Shown here piece by piece: positions 10,487-18,281 of a stretch of DNA of 64,000 nt. The notes under the pieces are model-generated. The model saw nothing but the letters and a program-made list of their open reading frames with translations, searched no databases and was not told the DNA's origin. Position 1 is the first letter of the stretch; the number at the start of each line of letters is the position of its first letter. Source of the DNA: Anaeromyxobacter soli (lineage in GTDB: Bacteria; Myxococcota; Myxococcia; Myxococcales; Anaeromyxobacteraceae). Position numbers and translations under genes: made by a program. The stretch covers positions 1-64,000 of the forward strand of contig NZ_JAKZLF010000016.1 of NCBI RefSeq assembly GCF_022808855.1, written 5' to 3'.

Positions 10487-11219
10487 GGAGCCTCCACTGG
10501 CCGAGCTTCGAGAGGCCCGGCCTGGCCCACACGAAGCCCTCGGCGCCAAGGATGAACCTCCCGATCGCGCGCTCCACGCCCGCGCCGAGCTCCGCGTCGT
10601 GGACCCAGCCCGGCCCGGCCCGCTGCGTGCCGGACAGCCAGCGGACGTCCGCGCGCCCGTAGAAGGTGGCCCAGTCGAGCACCAGCCCCGCGGCGACGGA
10701 GCCGCGGATCGCGGTCAGGTTGGCCGTGGCGACGTCGGCCGGGACGAAGATCTGACCGACGGTGAGCTCCGCGCTCCCGCGCACCGTCCCCTGCGGCGTG
10801 AAGGACGTGCGCAGGCCGGCGTAGATTCCGTTCTGGCCGCCGAAACGCTCGTACAGCAGGAGCGAGTCGGCGCGCAGCACGAGGTTCAGCCAGCTCGCGA
10901 GCCCGATGTCCGCGCGGAGACCGCTGCGGAGCCAGCCGAGATCGAGGGACGCGATCATCCCGCCGCGGGGGACGGGGCCGAGCGCGAGCGAGCGCGCGGG
11001 CACCTCCGGCTCGAAGTCCCGGTCGTCGCCGGTGACGTAGGTCTCGCCGCTCGCCGGAGGGGGCTCGGACGGCGGCGGCTGCGGCTGCGGCTCCTCCTGC
11101 GAGAGGGCCGCGGCCGGCGCCGGCTCGGTCCCGGCGGCGCTCGGGCCATCGCGCTCGGCGCGGGCGCTCCCGGCGGCTCCCAGAGCCGCGACGACGACGA
11201 TGATCGCGAGGGGCCGCAC
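10467..11219 (-). CDS. putative outer-membrane beta-barrel protein
   Basis: A 250-residue protein with a typical signal peptide (MRPLAIIVVVAALGAAGSARA). A Pro/Glu-rich linker follows (about 28-60). The rest is a series of alternating-residue beta strands ending in aromatics (GMIASLDLGWL, NLVLRADSLLLYERF, GIYAGLRTSF, ATFYGRADVRWL, RFILGAEGFVWA, QWRLRAGFAI). That pattern fits a small outer-membrane barrel, although the final residue is Ile rather than Phe. It uses a GTG start with no clear Shine-Dalgarno and is first in the run that continues into pyk, the M24 peptidase and the Nudix fusion. Confidence 0.65.
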   Translation of the reverse strand: MRPLAIIVVVAALGAAGSARAERDGPSAAGTEPAPAAALSQEEPQPQPPPSEPPPASGETYVTGDDRDFEPEVPARSLALGPVPRGGMIASLDLGWLRSGLRADIGLASWLNLVLRADSLLLYERFGGQNGIYAGLRTSFTPQGTVRGSAELTVGQIFVPADVATANLTAIRGSVAAGLVLDWATFYGRADVRWLSGTQRAGPGWVHDAELGAGVERAIGRFILGAEGFVWARPGLSKLGQWRLRAGFAI

Positions 11220-11417
11220 GGCGAGGAGGGAGCCTAGCGCGCACCACCGGAGCCGTCCCGGGAAAGTAGCGGCGCTGTCCGCTTGGGGTGATCCCTGCTG
11301 CGGCGCACGCCGACGCCATCGTGCGCCTCGCGACGGCCTCTACCCGAACGTCGCCGGGTCATCCGCGGGGGGCGCTTGACGCCCGCCGGTCCCGGGCTGG
11401 TACCGTCGGCGCACCTG

Positions 11418-12002
11418 ATGAAGCTCGACCGGGAGTTCTACGCCCGCGACACGCGCGAGGTGGCGCGCGACCTGCTCGGGAAGGTGCTCGTCCACTGCGA
11501 CGGCGGAGTGCGTCGCGCCGCGCGCATCGTGGAGACCGAGGCGTATCACGGCCCGGACGACCTGGCCTCCCACGCCCGCTTCGGCCCGACGCGCCGCGCC
11601 GCTGTCATGTTCGGGCCGCCCGGCGTCGCCTACGTCTACCTCATCTACGGCACGAGCCACTGCATGAACGTGGTCACCGGCGGAGAGGGGTTCCCCTCCG
11701 CGGTGCTGCTCCGCGCGGGCGAGCCGGTCGAGGGCTGCCTCCACTCGACGCGCGGCCCGGGCAACCTCTGCCGCGCCCTCGGCATCCGGCGCGAGCACGA
11801 CAACGGCCGCGAGCTCACCGGAGACGACCTGTACGTGCTCGACGCGCCGTCGCCCCGGGAGCCGATCATCGCCGCGCGCCGCGTGAACGTGGATTACGCC
11901 GGCCCGTGGGCGGAGCGGCCGTGGCGCTTCGCCCTCGAGGGGAACGCCTTCGTGAGCCGCGCTCCGGGCGCGTGGCGGCGCGTCCGCCGCGGGCGGCCCT
12001 GA
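11418..12002 (+). CDS. 3-methyladenine DNA glycosylase, AAG/MPG family
   Basis: Base-excision repair enzyme that flips out and removes alkylated purines. The 194-residue length is typical for bacterial AAG proteins. Recognisable segments are [18 protein letters not shown], the catalytic Glu in [32 protein letters not shown], and the late [12 protein letters not shown]. The TACCGT at 11401-11406 is a possible -10 element 11 bases before the ATG, with no Shine-Dalgarno between. It stands alone, divergent to the minus-strand operon that starts at 11219. Confidence 0.93.
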   Translation: MKLDREFYARDTREVARDLLGKVLVHCDGGVRRAARIVETEAYHGPDDLASHARFGPTRRAAVMFGPPGVAYVYLIYGTSHCMNVVTGGEGFPSAVLLRAGEPVEGCLHSTRGPGNLCRALGIRREHDNGRELTGDDLYVLDAPSPREPIIAARRVNVDYAGPWAERPWRFALEGNAFVSRAPGAWRRVRRGRP

Positions 12003-12110
12003 GCGCGTCCTCGCCCCGCGTCCGGGATCGGTCCGGCGGCCGGAAGCCACGAGCCGCCGAGGGGGAGACCTCTCGCCCGGGCGAGGGCTCCCGCCGGCCG
12101 GAGTTGGGCT

Positions 12111-13136
12111 ATGGTGCGCCGCGTGCTCCACCTCCTCGGCCAGGACAGCCGCGCCCTCGCGACGCGGGCCGGCATCGCCCTCGACGACGCCCGGCGCATC
12201 ACCGGCGCGGTGATCGGCCGGGGCGCGCCGCTCCGCTCGGCGCGCAACGTCCGGCGCGAGGTGCTCGATCGGGTCGAGGCGCTCGCCACGCCCGGCGAGC
12301 TGCGCCGCGTCACGACCGTCGACGCCAGGGACGGCTTCCGCCGCTACCTCTTCGAGCTGCCGGACGGCGCGCGCGTCGAGGCGGTGCGCATCCCGCTCTT
12401 CGACACGCACCACACGGTCTGCCTCTCCTCCCAGGCGGGCTGCGCCCTCGCCTGCGCCTTCTGCGCGACCGGCGCGCTCGGGCTCGTGCGCTCCCTGCGC
12501 GCCTGGGAGATCGTGGCGCAGCTCCTCCACGTCCGCGCGGACGCCGTTCGCCCCGTCACCGGCGTCGTCTTCATGGGCCAGGGAGAGCCGTTCCTCAACT
12601 ACGACGCGGTGCTCGACGCGGCCTACACGCTGTGCGACCCGGCCGGCGGCCGCATCGACGCGCGGCGCATCTCGATCTCCACGGCCGGGGTGGTGCCCAT
12701 GATCCGCCGCTACACGGCGGAGGGGCACAAGTTCCGGCTGTGCGTCTCGCTCAACGCCGCGATCCCCTGGAAGCGGCGCGCGCTCATGCCCATCGAGCTC
12801 GGGTTCCCGCTCGACGAGCTCGTGGAGGCGATCCGCGAGCACGCCGCGAGGCGCGGCCGCGTGACGCTCGAGTACGTCATGATCTCCGGGGTGAACACGG
12901 GCGAGGAGGACGCCGCCGCGCTCGGCCAGCTCCTCGCCGGCATCCCGGTGCGGCTGAACCCCATCGCCGTGAACGACGCGAGCGGACGCTACCGCCCGCC
13001 CGACGAGGCGGAGTGGAACGCGTTCCGCGACGCGCTCGGGCGCGCGCTGCCGGGGCAGCCCATCGTGCGGCGCTACTCGGGCGGGCAGGACGAGCACGCC
13101 GCGTGCGGCATGCTCGCCTCGCGATCGCGCAGCTGA
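12111..13136 (+). CDS. rlmN: RlmN-family radical SAM 23S rRNA/tRNA methyltransferase
   Basis: Methylates C2 of an adenine in 23S rRNA (and in tRNA, in characterised RlmN) using two SAM molecules. The 341-residue protein carries the radical SAM cluster motif CALACAFC with Cys111, Cys115 and Cys118, the SAM-contacting [10 protein letters not shown], and HAACG with Cys332, which matches the methyl-carrying Cys of RlmN/Cfr. The sequence is rather divergent from the main RlmN line (VKFMGMGEP appears here as VVFMGQGEP), so a second paralogue is possible. The ATG at 12111 sits inside TATGGT; the GTG at 12123 would be an alternative start if TATGGT is a -10 element. Confidence 0.82.
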   Translation: MVRRVLHLLGQDSRALATRAGIALDDARRITGAVIGRGAPLRSARNVRREVLDRVEALATPGELRRVTTVDARDGFRRYLFELPDGARVEAVRIPLFDTHHTVCLSSQAGCALACAFCATGALGLVRSLRAWEIVAQLLHVRADAVRPVTGVVFMGQGEPFLNYDAVLDAAYTLCDPAGGRIDARRISISTAGVVPMIRRYTAEGHKFRLCVSLNAAIPWKRRALMPIELGFPLDELVEAIREHAARRGRVTLEYVMISGVNTGEEDAAALGQLLAGIPVRLNPIAVNDASGRYRPPDEAEWNAFRDALGRALPGQPIVRRYSGGQDEHAACGMLASRSRS

Positions 13137-13172
13137 GGCGAAAGACCGCCGAGCGGGATCGCCGCCGCGGCG

Positions 13173-13191
13173 GGCACCGGCTGCCGGTGCC
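13173..13191. terminator. possible bidirectional terminator hairpin
   Basis: GGCACCGG at 13173-13180 pairs with CCGGTGCC at 13184-13191 around a CTG loop, between the convergent rlmN-like and pit genes. The stem is strong but there is no T-tract on either side. Confidence 0.4.
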
Positions 13192-13206
13192 GCGCGGAGA
13201 CGTCGT

Positions 13207-14268
13207 CTACGAGAGCGCCCTGACGATCGCGTGCGTCAGGAAGAAGACGATCGCGGCCACCACCGCCGAGGCGGGGATGGTCAGGATCCAGGCCCAGACG
13301 ATCCGCCCGGCCACGCCCCAGCGCACCGCCCGCGTGCCCTTCGTCGAGCCCACCCCGACGATCGCGCCGGTGATGGTGTGCGTCGTCGAGACGGGGATGC
13401 CGTAGTGGGCGAGGGCGAGGATGGTGACGCCGCCGCCCGTCTCGGCGCAGAAGCCGCCGATGGGCTGGAGCTTCGTCAGGTTGTGGCCCATCGTCCGCAC
13501 GATGCGCCAGCCGCCGAACATCGTGCCGAGCGCGATGGCGGCGTGGCAGGCGAGCACGACCCAGAACGGCACCGGGAACTTGTGCGCCACGTCCGCGGCC
13601 GAGACGCGGTCCGCCCAGATCGTGCCGTACAGCACGACCGAGATGATCCCCATGACCTTCTGCGCGTCGTTCGTGCCGTGGCTGTAGCTGAAGATGCCGG
13701 CCGACACGAGCTGCAGCCGGCGGAACCAGTGGTCGACGCGCGCGGGCGTGCTCTTCCGCACCACCCAGGCGGTGAGGACCATCATCAGCGAGCCGAGCAC
13801 CATGCCGATGAGCGGCGACAGCACGATGAACGCCGCGATCTTGGCGATCCCCGAGCCGATGAGGCCCCCGACGCCGAGCGGCGGGAGGGCGGCGCCGATC
13901 ATGCCGCCCGCGAGCGCGTGCGAGGACGAGGACGGCAGCCCCCACCACCAGGTGAGGAGGTTCCAGACGATCGCGCCCATCAGCGCGGCGAAGATCACGG
14001 TGAGGACGAGGGGCGTCCCGTGGGTGCGGAGCTGGTCGAACTGCACGATGCCCTTGCCCATGGTCGCGGCGACCTTGAGCTCGACGCCCCACAGCACGGG
14101 CGCCGCGGAGATGAAGTTGAAGAACGCGGCCCACGCCACGGCCCACAGCGGCGAGAGCACGCGCGTCGAGACGACGGTCGCGATCGAGTTCGCGGCGTCG
14201 TGGAAGCCGTTGAGGAAGTCGAACGCGAGGGCGACGAGGATGAGCCCGACGACGATGGGGAGGAGCAT
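13207..14268 (-). CDS. pit: inorganic phosphate transporter, PiT family
   Basis: Low-affinity phosphate (metal-phosphate) symporter of the inner membrane. The 353-residue protein is almost entirely hydrophobic helices. It has the duplicated PiT signature: FDFLNGFHDAANSIAT near the N-terminus and FSYSHGTNDAQKVMG in the second half, each with the GxND/GFHDxAN core. LPSSSSHALAGG and VSTTHTITGAI are the matching inner repeats. It follows the PhoU-like gene by 30 bases on the same strand, the classic pairing for phosphate uptake and its control. Confidence 0.94.
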   Translation of the reverse strand: MLLPIVVGLILVALAFDFLNGFHDAANSIATVVSTRVLSPLWAVAWAAFFNFISAAPVLWGVELKVAATMGKGIVQFDQLRTHGTPLVLTVIFAALMGAIVWNLLTWWWGLPSSSSHALAGGMIGAALPPLGVGGLIGSGIAKIAAFIVLSPLIGMVLGSLMMVLTAWVVRKSTPARVDHWFRRLQLVSAGIFSYSHGTNDAQKVMGIISVVLYGTIWADRVSAADVAHKFPVPFWVVLACHAAIALGTMFGGWRIVRTMGHNLTKLQPIGGFCAETGGGVTILALAHYGIPVSTTHTITGAIVGVGSTKGTRAVRWGVAGRIVWAWILTIPASAVVAAIVFFLTHAIVRALS

Positions 14269-14298
14269 GGAGGGGGGCTGATCGTGCGGCGTTCTGCG

Positions 14299-14934
14299 CT
14301 AGGCGTGCTCGAGGACGACGCCCTCGAGCACGTTCGCGACGTCCTCGGCGCGGTCCGTGGCGGTCTCGATGAGATCGATGATCTCCTTCCACTTCATGAC
14401 CGTGAGCGGGTCGTTGCCGCGCTTGAAGAGCTTCGCCATGGTGCGGCGCGTGAGCGTGTCGGCCTGGTTCTCGAGGACGTTCATCTCCTTGCACGCCTCC
14501 AGGATCCTGCCGGGGTTCTTCTTCATGTCCCGCAGTCCGGCCACCGCCTCGCGCATCTTCTCCGACTGGGCGACGAGCACCGCGGCGAGGTCGCGCGCGT
14601 CGGGGAGCACCTGGTCGAGATCGTAGAGCCCGAGCCGCTCCGCCGCGGCGTCGGCGAGGTCGAGCACGTCGTCGATGCGCGACAGCAGGCGGTGGATCTC
14701 GGTGCGATCGAAGGGCGTGATGAACTGGGTGTGCAGCCGGGCGAAGGCGCGGTGGGTGATGTCGTCCGCGCGGTGCTCGACGTCCTTGATGGCCTGGACC
14801 TTCGCCGGCACGTCCGTGAAGTCGTCGAGGAGCGCCTTCAGGAGCTTCGCTCCCTCCACCACGGTGGCCGCCTGGGCCTCGAAGTCGGAGAAGAAGTCGT
14901 CCGACTTCGGCATCAGCTTCTCGAGCAGTGTCAT
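14299..14934 (-). CDS. PhoU-like regulator (DUF47 family) paired with Pit
   Basis: A 211-residue all-helical protein of the DUF47/TIGR00153 group, distant relatives of PhoU that are nearly always encoded beside pit. Helical blocks with charged residues typical of the family are visible: ALLDDFTDVPAKVQAIKDVEHRADDITHRAF, FITPFDRTEIHRLLSRIDDVLDLADAAA, and EIIDLIETATDRAEDVANVLEGV. They suggest the metal-binding E/D-x3-D clusters of PhoU proteins. The ATG at 14934 has only a weak AGGG nearby. It is the first gene of the Pit operon and probably regulates or gates the transporter. Confidence 0.9.
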   Translation of the reverse strand: MTLLEKLMPKSDDFFSDFEAQAATVVEGAKLLKALLDDFTDVPAKVQAIKDVEHRADDITHRAFARLHTQFITPFDRTEIHRLLSRIDDVLDLADAAAERLGLYDLDQVLPDARDLAAVLVAQSEKMREAVAGLRDMKKNPGRILEACKEMNVLENQADTLTRRTMAKLFKRGNDPLTVMKWKEIIDLIETATDRAEDVANVLEGVVLEHA

Positions 14935-15252
14935 GGAAGGGCTCCGGGGTGCGGCAAGGCGCGCGAACCATACTCGACCTCGCACGGCAGTCCAACGGAG
15001 CCGTGCCGCGCCCGGCCCTTGGCGCTCAAAACATCATCCCCCTAACGGGGTGGTCCTGAAGCGGGAAACCGAGTGTTTTTCCGGGGATGAGTGGCCGCAT
15101 GTAGGCCATCCCACCACCCAGAGGCTTGCTCGCTCGTGCGGTGACCTTTCATATTGGACGTCCCGGGAGGGCGGGACGCCGGAACAGGATCGCTCCGCCT
15201 CGCGTTCCCGACCCGGGCGCGCACGCGCTCACCCGAGGGCCTGTCACCGCAC
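14935..15252. other. 318-base intergenic region between divergent Pit and kinase operons
   Basis: No gene is seen. Two inverted repeats stand out. At 15084-15112 a GGGAT...ATCCC outer stem encloses TGGCC...GGCCA with a small internal loop. At 15159-15178 a perfect 7-bp CGTCCCG/CGGGACG stem encloses a 6-base loop. CATATT at 15150-15155 is a weak -10 candidate for the kinase operon. The second hairpin lies about 75 bases before the kinase ATG and may be part of its leader or an operator. Confidence 0.5.
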
Positions 15253-17124
15253 ATGCGATTCGCCGCCAAGATCGGCCTCCTGCTCCTCGCCGTTGGCGTC
15301 CTTCCGGTCGCCCTGCTCGGCATCGCCTCGTACACGGTGAGCCGGGCCGAGCTGCAGCGGACCGTCGGGCGCATGCAGGAGCAGTCGGCGGAGGATCTGG
15401 CCCTCTTCACCGAGCGGTTCGTGTCGGGGGCGCTCGAGAACCTGCGGCTCTCCACGAGCGCGGTGCTGCCGCTCGACGTCTACTCGCGCTCCGAGCTCCG
15501 CAACATCCTCGGGCTCCAGTACCGGCAGCTCCCGTTCCTCTCGATCCTCGCCATCGTCGACGACGACAAGTCCCCCGTGGCCGGGCCCATCTTCGTACCG
15601 GTCCCGCGCTCGCCCGCCGACGCCCGTCCCGAGGATGCGCCCCTCGCGGGCCGCGTCCAGGTCACGGACGACGCGCTCGACTCCTTCGCGCGGCGCCTGC
15701 CCGCGCCGCCCGCCGAGGTCGGGAGGCTCGAGCTGTCCCAGCCCTACCGTGGCGCGGACGGCGTCCCGCGCCTCGCGGTCGCGCTGCGCCTCGAGCCGAC
15801 GCGCACCCTCGCCGCCGAGATCGTCCTCACCGACGTCGCGACCCGGGTGTCCGCGCTCACGCGCAAGGGCGCGGGCGTCGCCTACCTCGTGGACGGGCGC
15901 GGGGAGCTCCTGGCGCACGGGGAGCCGGACGGACGCATCGCACGGGAGGAGAAGGCGCTGCCCGAGCTCGGGTCCGCGCGGACCGGCGCCCTCTCGCGGC
16001 TCGTCCAGCGCGCGGACGGCCGGCGCTGGCTCGCCGCCTTCGCGCCGGTTGGGACGTACGGCTGGGGCGCGGTCGTGGCGCAGCCCGCGACCGTCGCCTT
16101 CGCCGCGGCGCAGAACCTCGGCGCCTACACCGTCACGATCGCCGGCCTCGCCATCCTGCTCGCGCTCGCGGTGGGGACGCTCCTCGCGCGGCGGGTCACG
16201 CGGCCGGTGCAGCGGCTCTCGTCCGCCGCCGCGGCCATCGCGGCGGGCGACTACGGCACGCCCGTCGAGGCGCGCGGCCGGGACGAGATCGCCGAGCTGG
16301 GGCGCGCCTTCGGACGGATGACCGCCGAGATCCGGCGCCGCGACGAGGAGATCCGCGGCTGGAACCGCGAGCTGCAGGCGCGGGTCGAGGAGCGCACGGC
16401 CGAGCTCAAGGCCGCGCAGGATCAGATCCTCCGCACGCGCCGCCTCGCCGCGCTGGGCTCCCTCGGCGCCGGCATCGCCCACGAGCTCAACAACCCGATG
16501 ACCGCGATCACCGGGTACCTCGCCATCGTGAGGAAGCAGCTCGGTCCGGGCTCCCCCCAGGGCGAGCTCATCGCGAACGCGCAGGAGCAGGCGGCGCGCG
16601 TCGCCCGCGTCATCGAGGACCTGCGCAGCTTCGCGGACCAGGAGCGGTCCGCCCAGGGCCAGCGGTTCTCGCTCGTGCGGCCGGTGCGCGCCGCGCTCGA
16701 CCTCTATGAGGATCGTCTGCGGGCGGCCGGCATCGCGGTCCGCGCCCGCTTCGACGAGCCGCTCCCCGACGCGCAGGGCGACGTGGTCCAGCTCCAGCAG
16801 GTGGTCGCGCACCTCGTCGAGAACGCGATCAACGCCATGCCCCGCGGCGGCACGCTCGAGGTGTCGCTCGGCTCGATCGACGGTGAGGCCATCCGGCTGC
16901 GCGTCGCGGACACGGGAAAGGGCATCCCGGCCGGCCTCCGCGAGCGGATCTTCGATCCCTTCTTCACCACGAAGGACCAGGCGGGCCGCGTGGGTCTCGG
17001 GTTATCGGTGTCGCACAGCATCGTCGAGGCGCACCGAGGAAAGATCCTCGTCGAGAGCGAGGAGGGGGCCGGCGCCGCTGTCACCGTCCTCCTCCCGGCC
17101 GCCACGGCGGCGCACCTCGCCTGA
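15253..17124 (+). CDS. membrane sensor histidine kinase
   Basis: First gene of a five-gene signalling operon. The 623-residue protein has an N-terminal membrane segment (about 6-27) and a periplasmic sensor region of some 265 residues with Cache-like features (YRQLPFLSILAIVDD, AYLVDGRGELLAHGEPDG, YGWGAVVAQPA). A second membrane helix lies near 297-318, followed by a HAMP linker and a coiled region. The dimerisation domain has the phosphoacceptor His410 in GIAHELNNPMTAI. The ATPase contains HLVENAINAM, DTGKGIP, FDPFFTTK and GLGLSV. All catalytic motifs are intact. The ATG at 15253 is chosen because it begins the membrane anchor; the frame is open 33 codons upstream. Confidence 0.92.
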   Translation: MRFAAKIGLLLLAVGVLPVALLGIASYTVSRAELQRTVGRMQEQSAEDLALFTERFVSGALENLRLSTSAVLPLDVYSRSELRNILGLQYRQLPFLSILAIVDDDKSPVAGPIFVPVPRSPADARPEDAPLAGRVQVTDDALDSFARRLPAPPAEVGRLELSQPYRGADGVPRLAVALRLEPTRTLAAEIVLTDVATRVSALTRKGAGVAYLVDGRGELLAHGEPDGRIAREEKALPELGSARTGALSRLVQRADGRRWLAAFAPVGTYGWGAVVAQPATVAFAAAQNLGAYTVTIAGLAILLALAVGTLLARRVTRPVQRLSSAAAAIAAGDYGTPVEARGRDEIAELGRAFGRMTAEIRRRDEEIRGWNRELQARVEERTAELKAAQDQILRTRRLAALGSLGAGIAHELNNPMTAITGYLAIVRKQLGPGSPQGELIANAQEQAARVARVIEDLRSFADQERSAQGQRFSLVRPVRAALDLYEDRLRAAGIAVRARFDEPLPDAQGDVVQLQQVVAHLVENAINAMPRGGTLEVSLGSIDGEAIRLRVADTGKGIPAGLRERIFDPFFTTKDQAGRVGLGLSVSHSIVEAHRGKILVESEEGAGAAVTVLLPAATAAHLA

Positions 17125-17133
17125 AGGAGCTCG

Positions 17134-17865
17134 ATGCCACGCGGGACGGACGACGTGCTGGTGGGCCTCGACGCGGAGCTCTTCGCGCCCGGGCTCCTGC
17201 ACGAGCTCAAGCAGCCGCTCATGGGCGCGGAGGCCGCCCTGACGCTGCTCGAGCGGAGCCTGGGGAGCTCGCTCGAGGCCGTCGAGGAGTGGCGGATGCT
17301 GCGCGGGCAGGTCGCGCGCATCGCCGAGATCGTGAGCGGGTACGAGGAGCTCCTGCGGCCGCAGGGGTCAGTGCCCGAGCCGTTCGAGGTCGGCCCGGTG
17401 GTGGGCCGCTCGGTGGAGCTCCTCGCCCACCGCGTGCGGCCGCTCGGGCCGCGCTTCGCGCTCGCCCTCGGGCCCGGCCGGCTCGCGGGCTTCGGTCGCC
17501 CCACCGCCCTCGTCCACGCCGCGACGAACCTCCTCGCGAACGCGCTCGACGCGATCGAGGACGCCCCGGGCGCGCGTGTCGAGGTGCGCGTGCTGGAGCA
17601 GGGCGCGAGCGCGGTCGAGGTCCGCGTCTCCGACGAAGGCGCCGGCGTCCCCTCCGAGGCGCGCCCGCGCATCTTCGAGGCGCGCTTCACCACGAAGGCG
17701 CCGGGCAAGGGGACGGGGCTCGGCCTCCACATCGCGCGTAGCCTGATGGCGCAGGACGGCGGACGGGTGTACCTCGTGCCTGAGGAGGATCCCGCCCGCT
17801 TGCCCTGGGCCGTGACCGAGTTCTGCGTGGTGGTGCCGGCCTCGGCCGGCGGAGGTGCGCCGTGA
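17134..17865 (+). CDS. small soluble histidine kinase without sensor domain
   Basis: A 243-residue protein that is just the transmitter core. The H-box HELKQPLMG carries His23, and the ATPase has LLANALDAIED, DEGAGVP, FEARFTTK and GTGLGLHIA. With no sensory or membrane part, it probably receives its input from a partner; the neighbouring full-length kinase is the obvious candidate, and hetero-dimerisation is possible. AAGGAG lies eight bases before the ATG, and the gene follows the first kinase by nine bases. Its TGA overlaps the next GTG (GTGA). Both proteins end in a kinase ATPase domain but are only distantly similar. Confidence 0.88.
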   Translation: MPRGTDDVLVGLDAELFAPGLLHELKQPLMGAEAALTLLERSLGSSLEAVEEWRMLRGQVARIAEIVSGYEELLRPQGSVPEPFEVGPVVGRSVELLAHRVRPLGPRFALALGPGRLAGFGRPTALVHAATNLLANALDAIEDAPGARVEVRVLEQGASAVEVRVSDEGAGVPSEARPRIFEARFTTKAPGKGTGLGLHIARSLMAQDGGRVYLVPEEDPARLPWAVTEFCVVVPASAGGGAP

Positions 17866-18281
17866 CCGCCCTCCGGGTCATGGCGGGCTTCGCCGCCGGC
17901 GCGACCCTCGCCGGCATGGTGGTGGGGGTCGCGCGGCTCACCGAGACGGTCGAGCCCGCGACCGCCGTGGCGGAGCAGCCCGCCGCGACGGCCCCCGCTG
18001 CGACGGCCTCCGCGCCGAGCGGACCGCGTCCGGAAGAGCCGCCCGCCCGCTGGCACGCGCCGGAGGGCGCGCCGGAGGAGGTCACCGCCGGCGTGCTCGC
18101 GAAGGTCGCGTCGCAGCGGGCGGAGGCTGCGCGCGGGTGCAGGACGAGCCGCGAGCCCTCCGCGACCGAGAAGCACGGCCGCAAGGGCGCGCGGGCCGAG
18201 CCGAAGGCGGCGCGCTGCCCACCCGAGGAAGGGATCGAGTCGGTCGAGATCGACTGGAATGGCCCTCCCGCGACGCGCTGA
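17862..18281 (+). CDS. small membrane-anchored protein with Ala/Pro-rich linker
   Basis: A 139-residue protein of no recognised family. It begins with a membrane segment (MTALRVMAGFAAGATLAGMVVGVA) likely to act as an anchor. An Ala/Pro/Thr-rich stretch (30-65) that could cross the periplasm follows, then a short charged C-terminal part with two Cys (in RGCRTS and ARCPPEE) that may form a disulfide. The GTG overlaps the stop of the small kinase (GTGA), and its end overlaps the next gene by 23 bases, so all three appear co-translated. A role linking the kinases to the surface protein is an inference from position only. Confidence 0.65.
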   Translation: MTALRVMAGFAAGATLAGMVVGVARLTETVEPATAVAEQPAATAPAATASAPSGPRPEEPPARWHAPEGAPEEVTAGVLAKVASQRAEAARGCRTSREPSATEKHGRKGARAEPKAARCPPEEGIESVEIDWNGPPATR

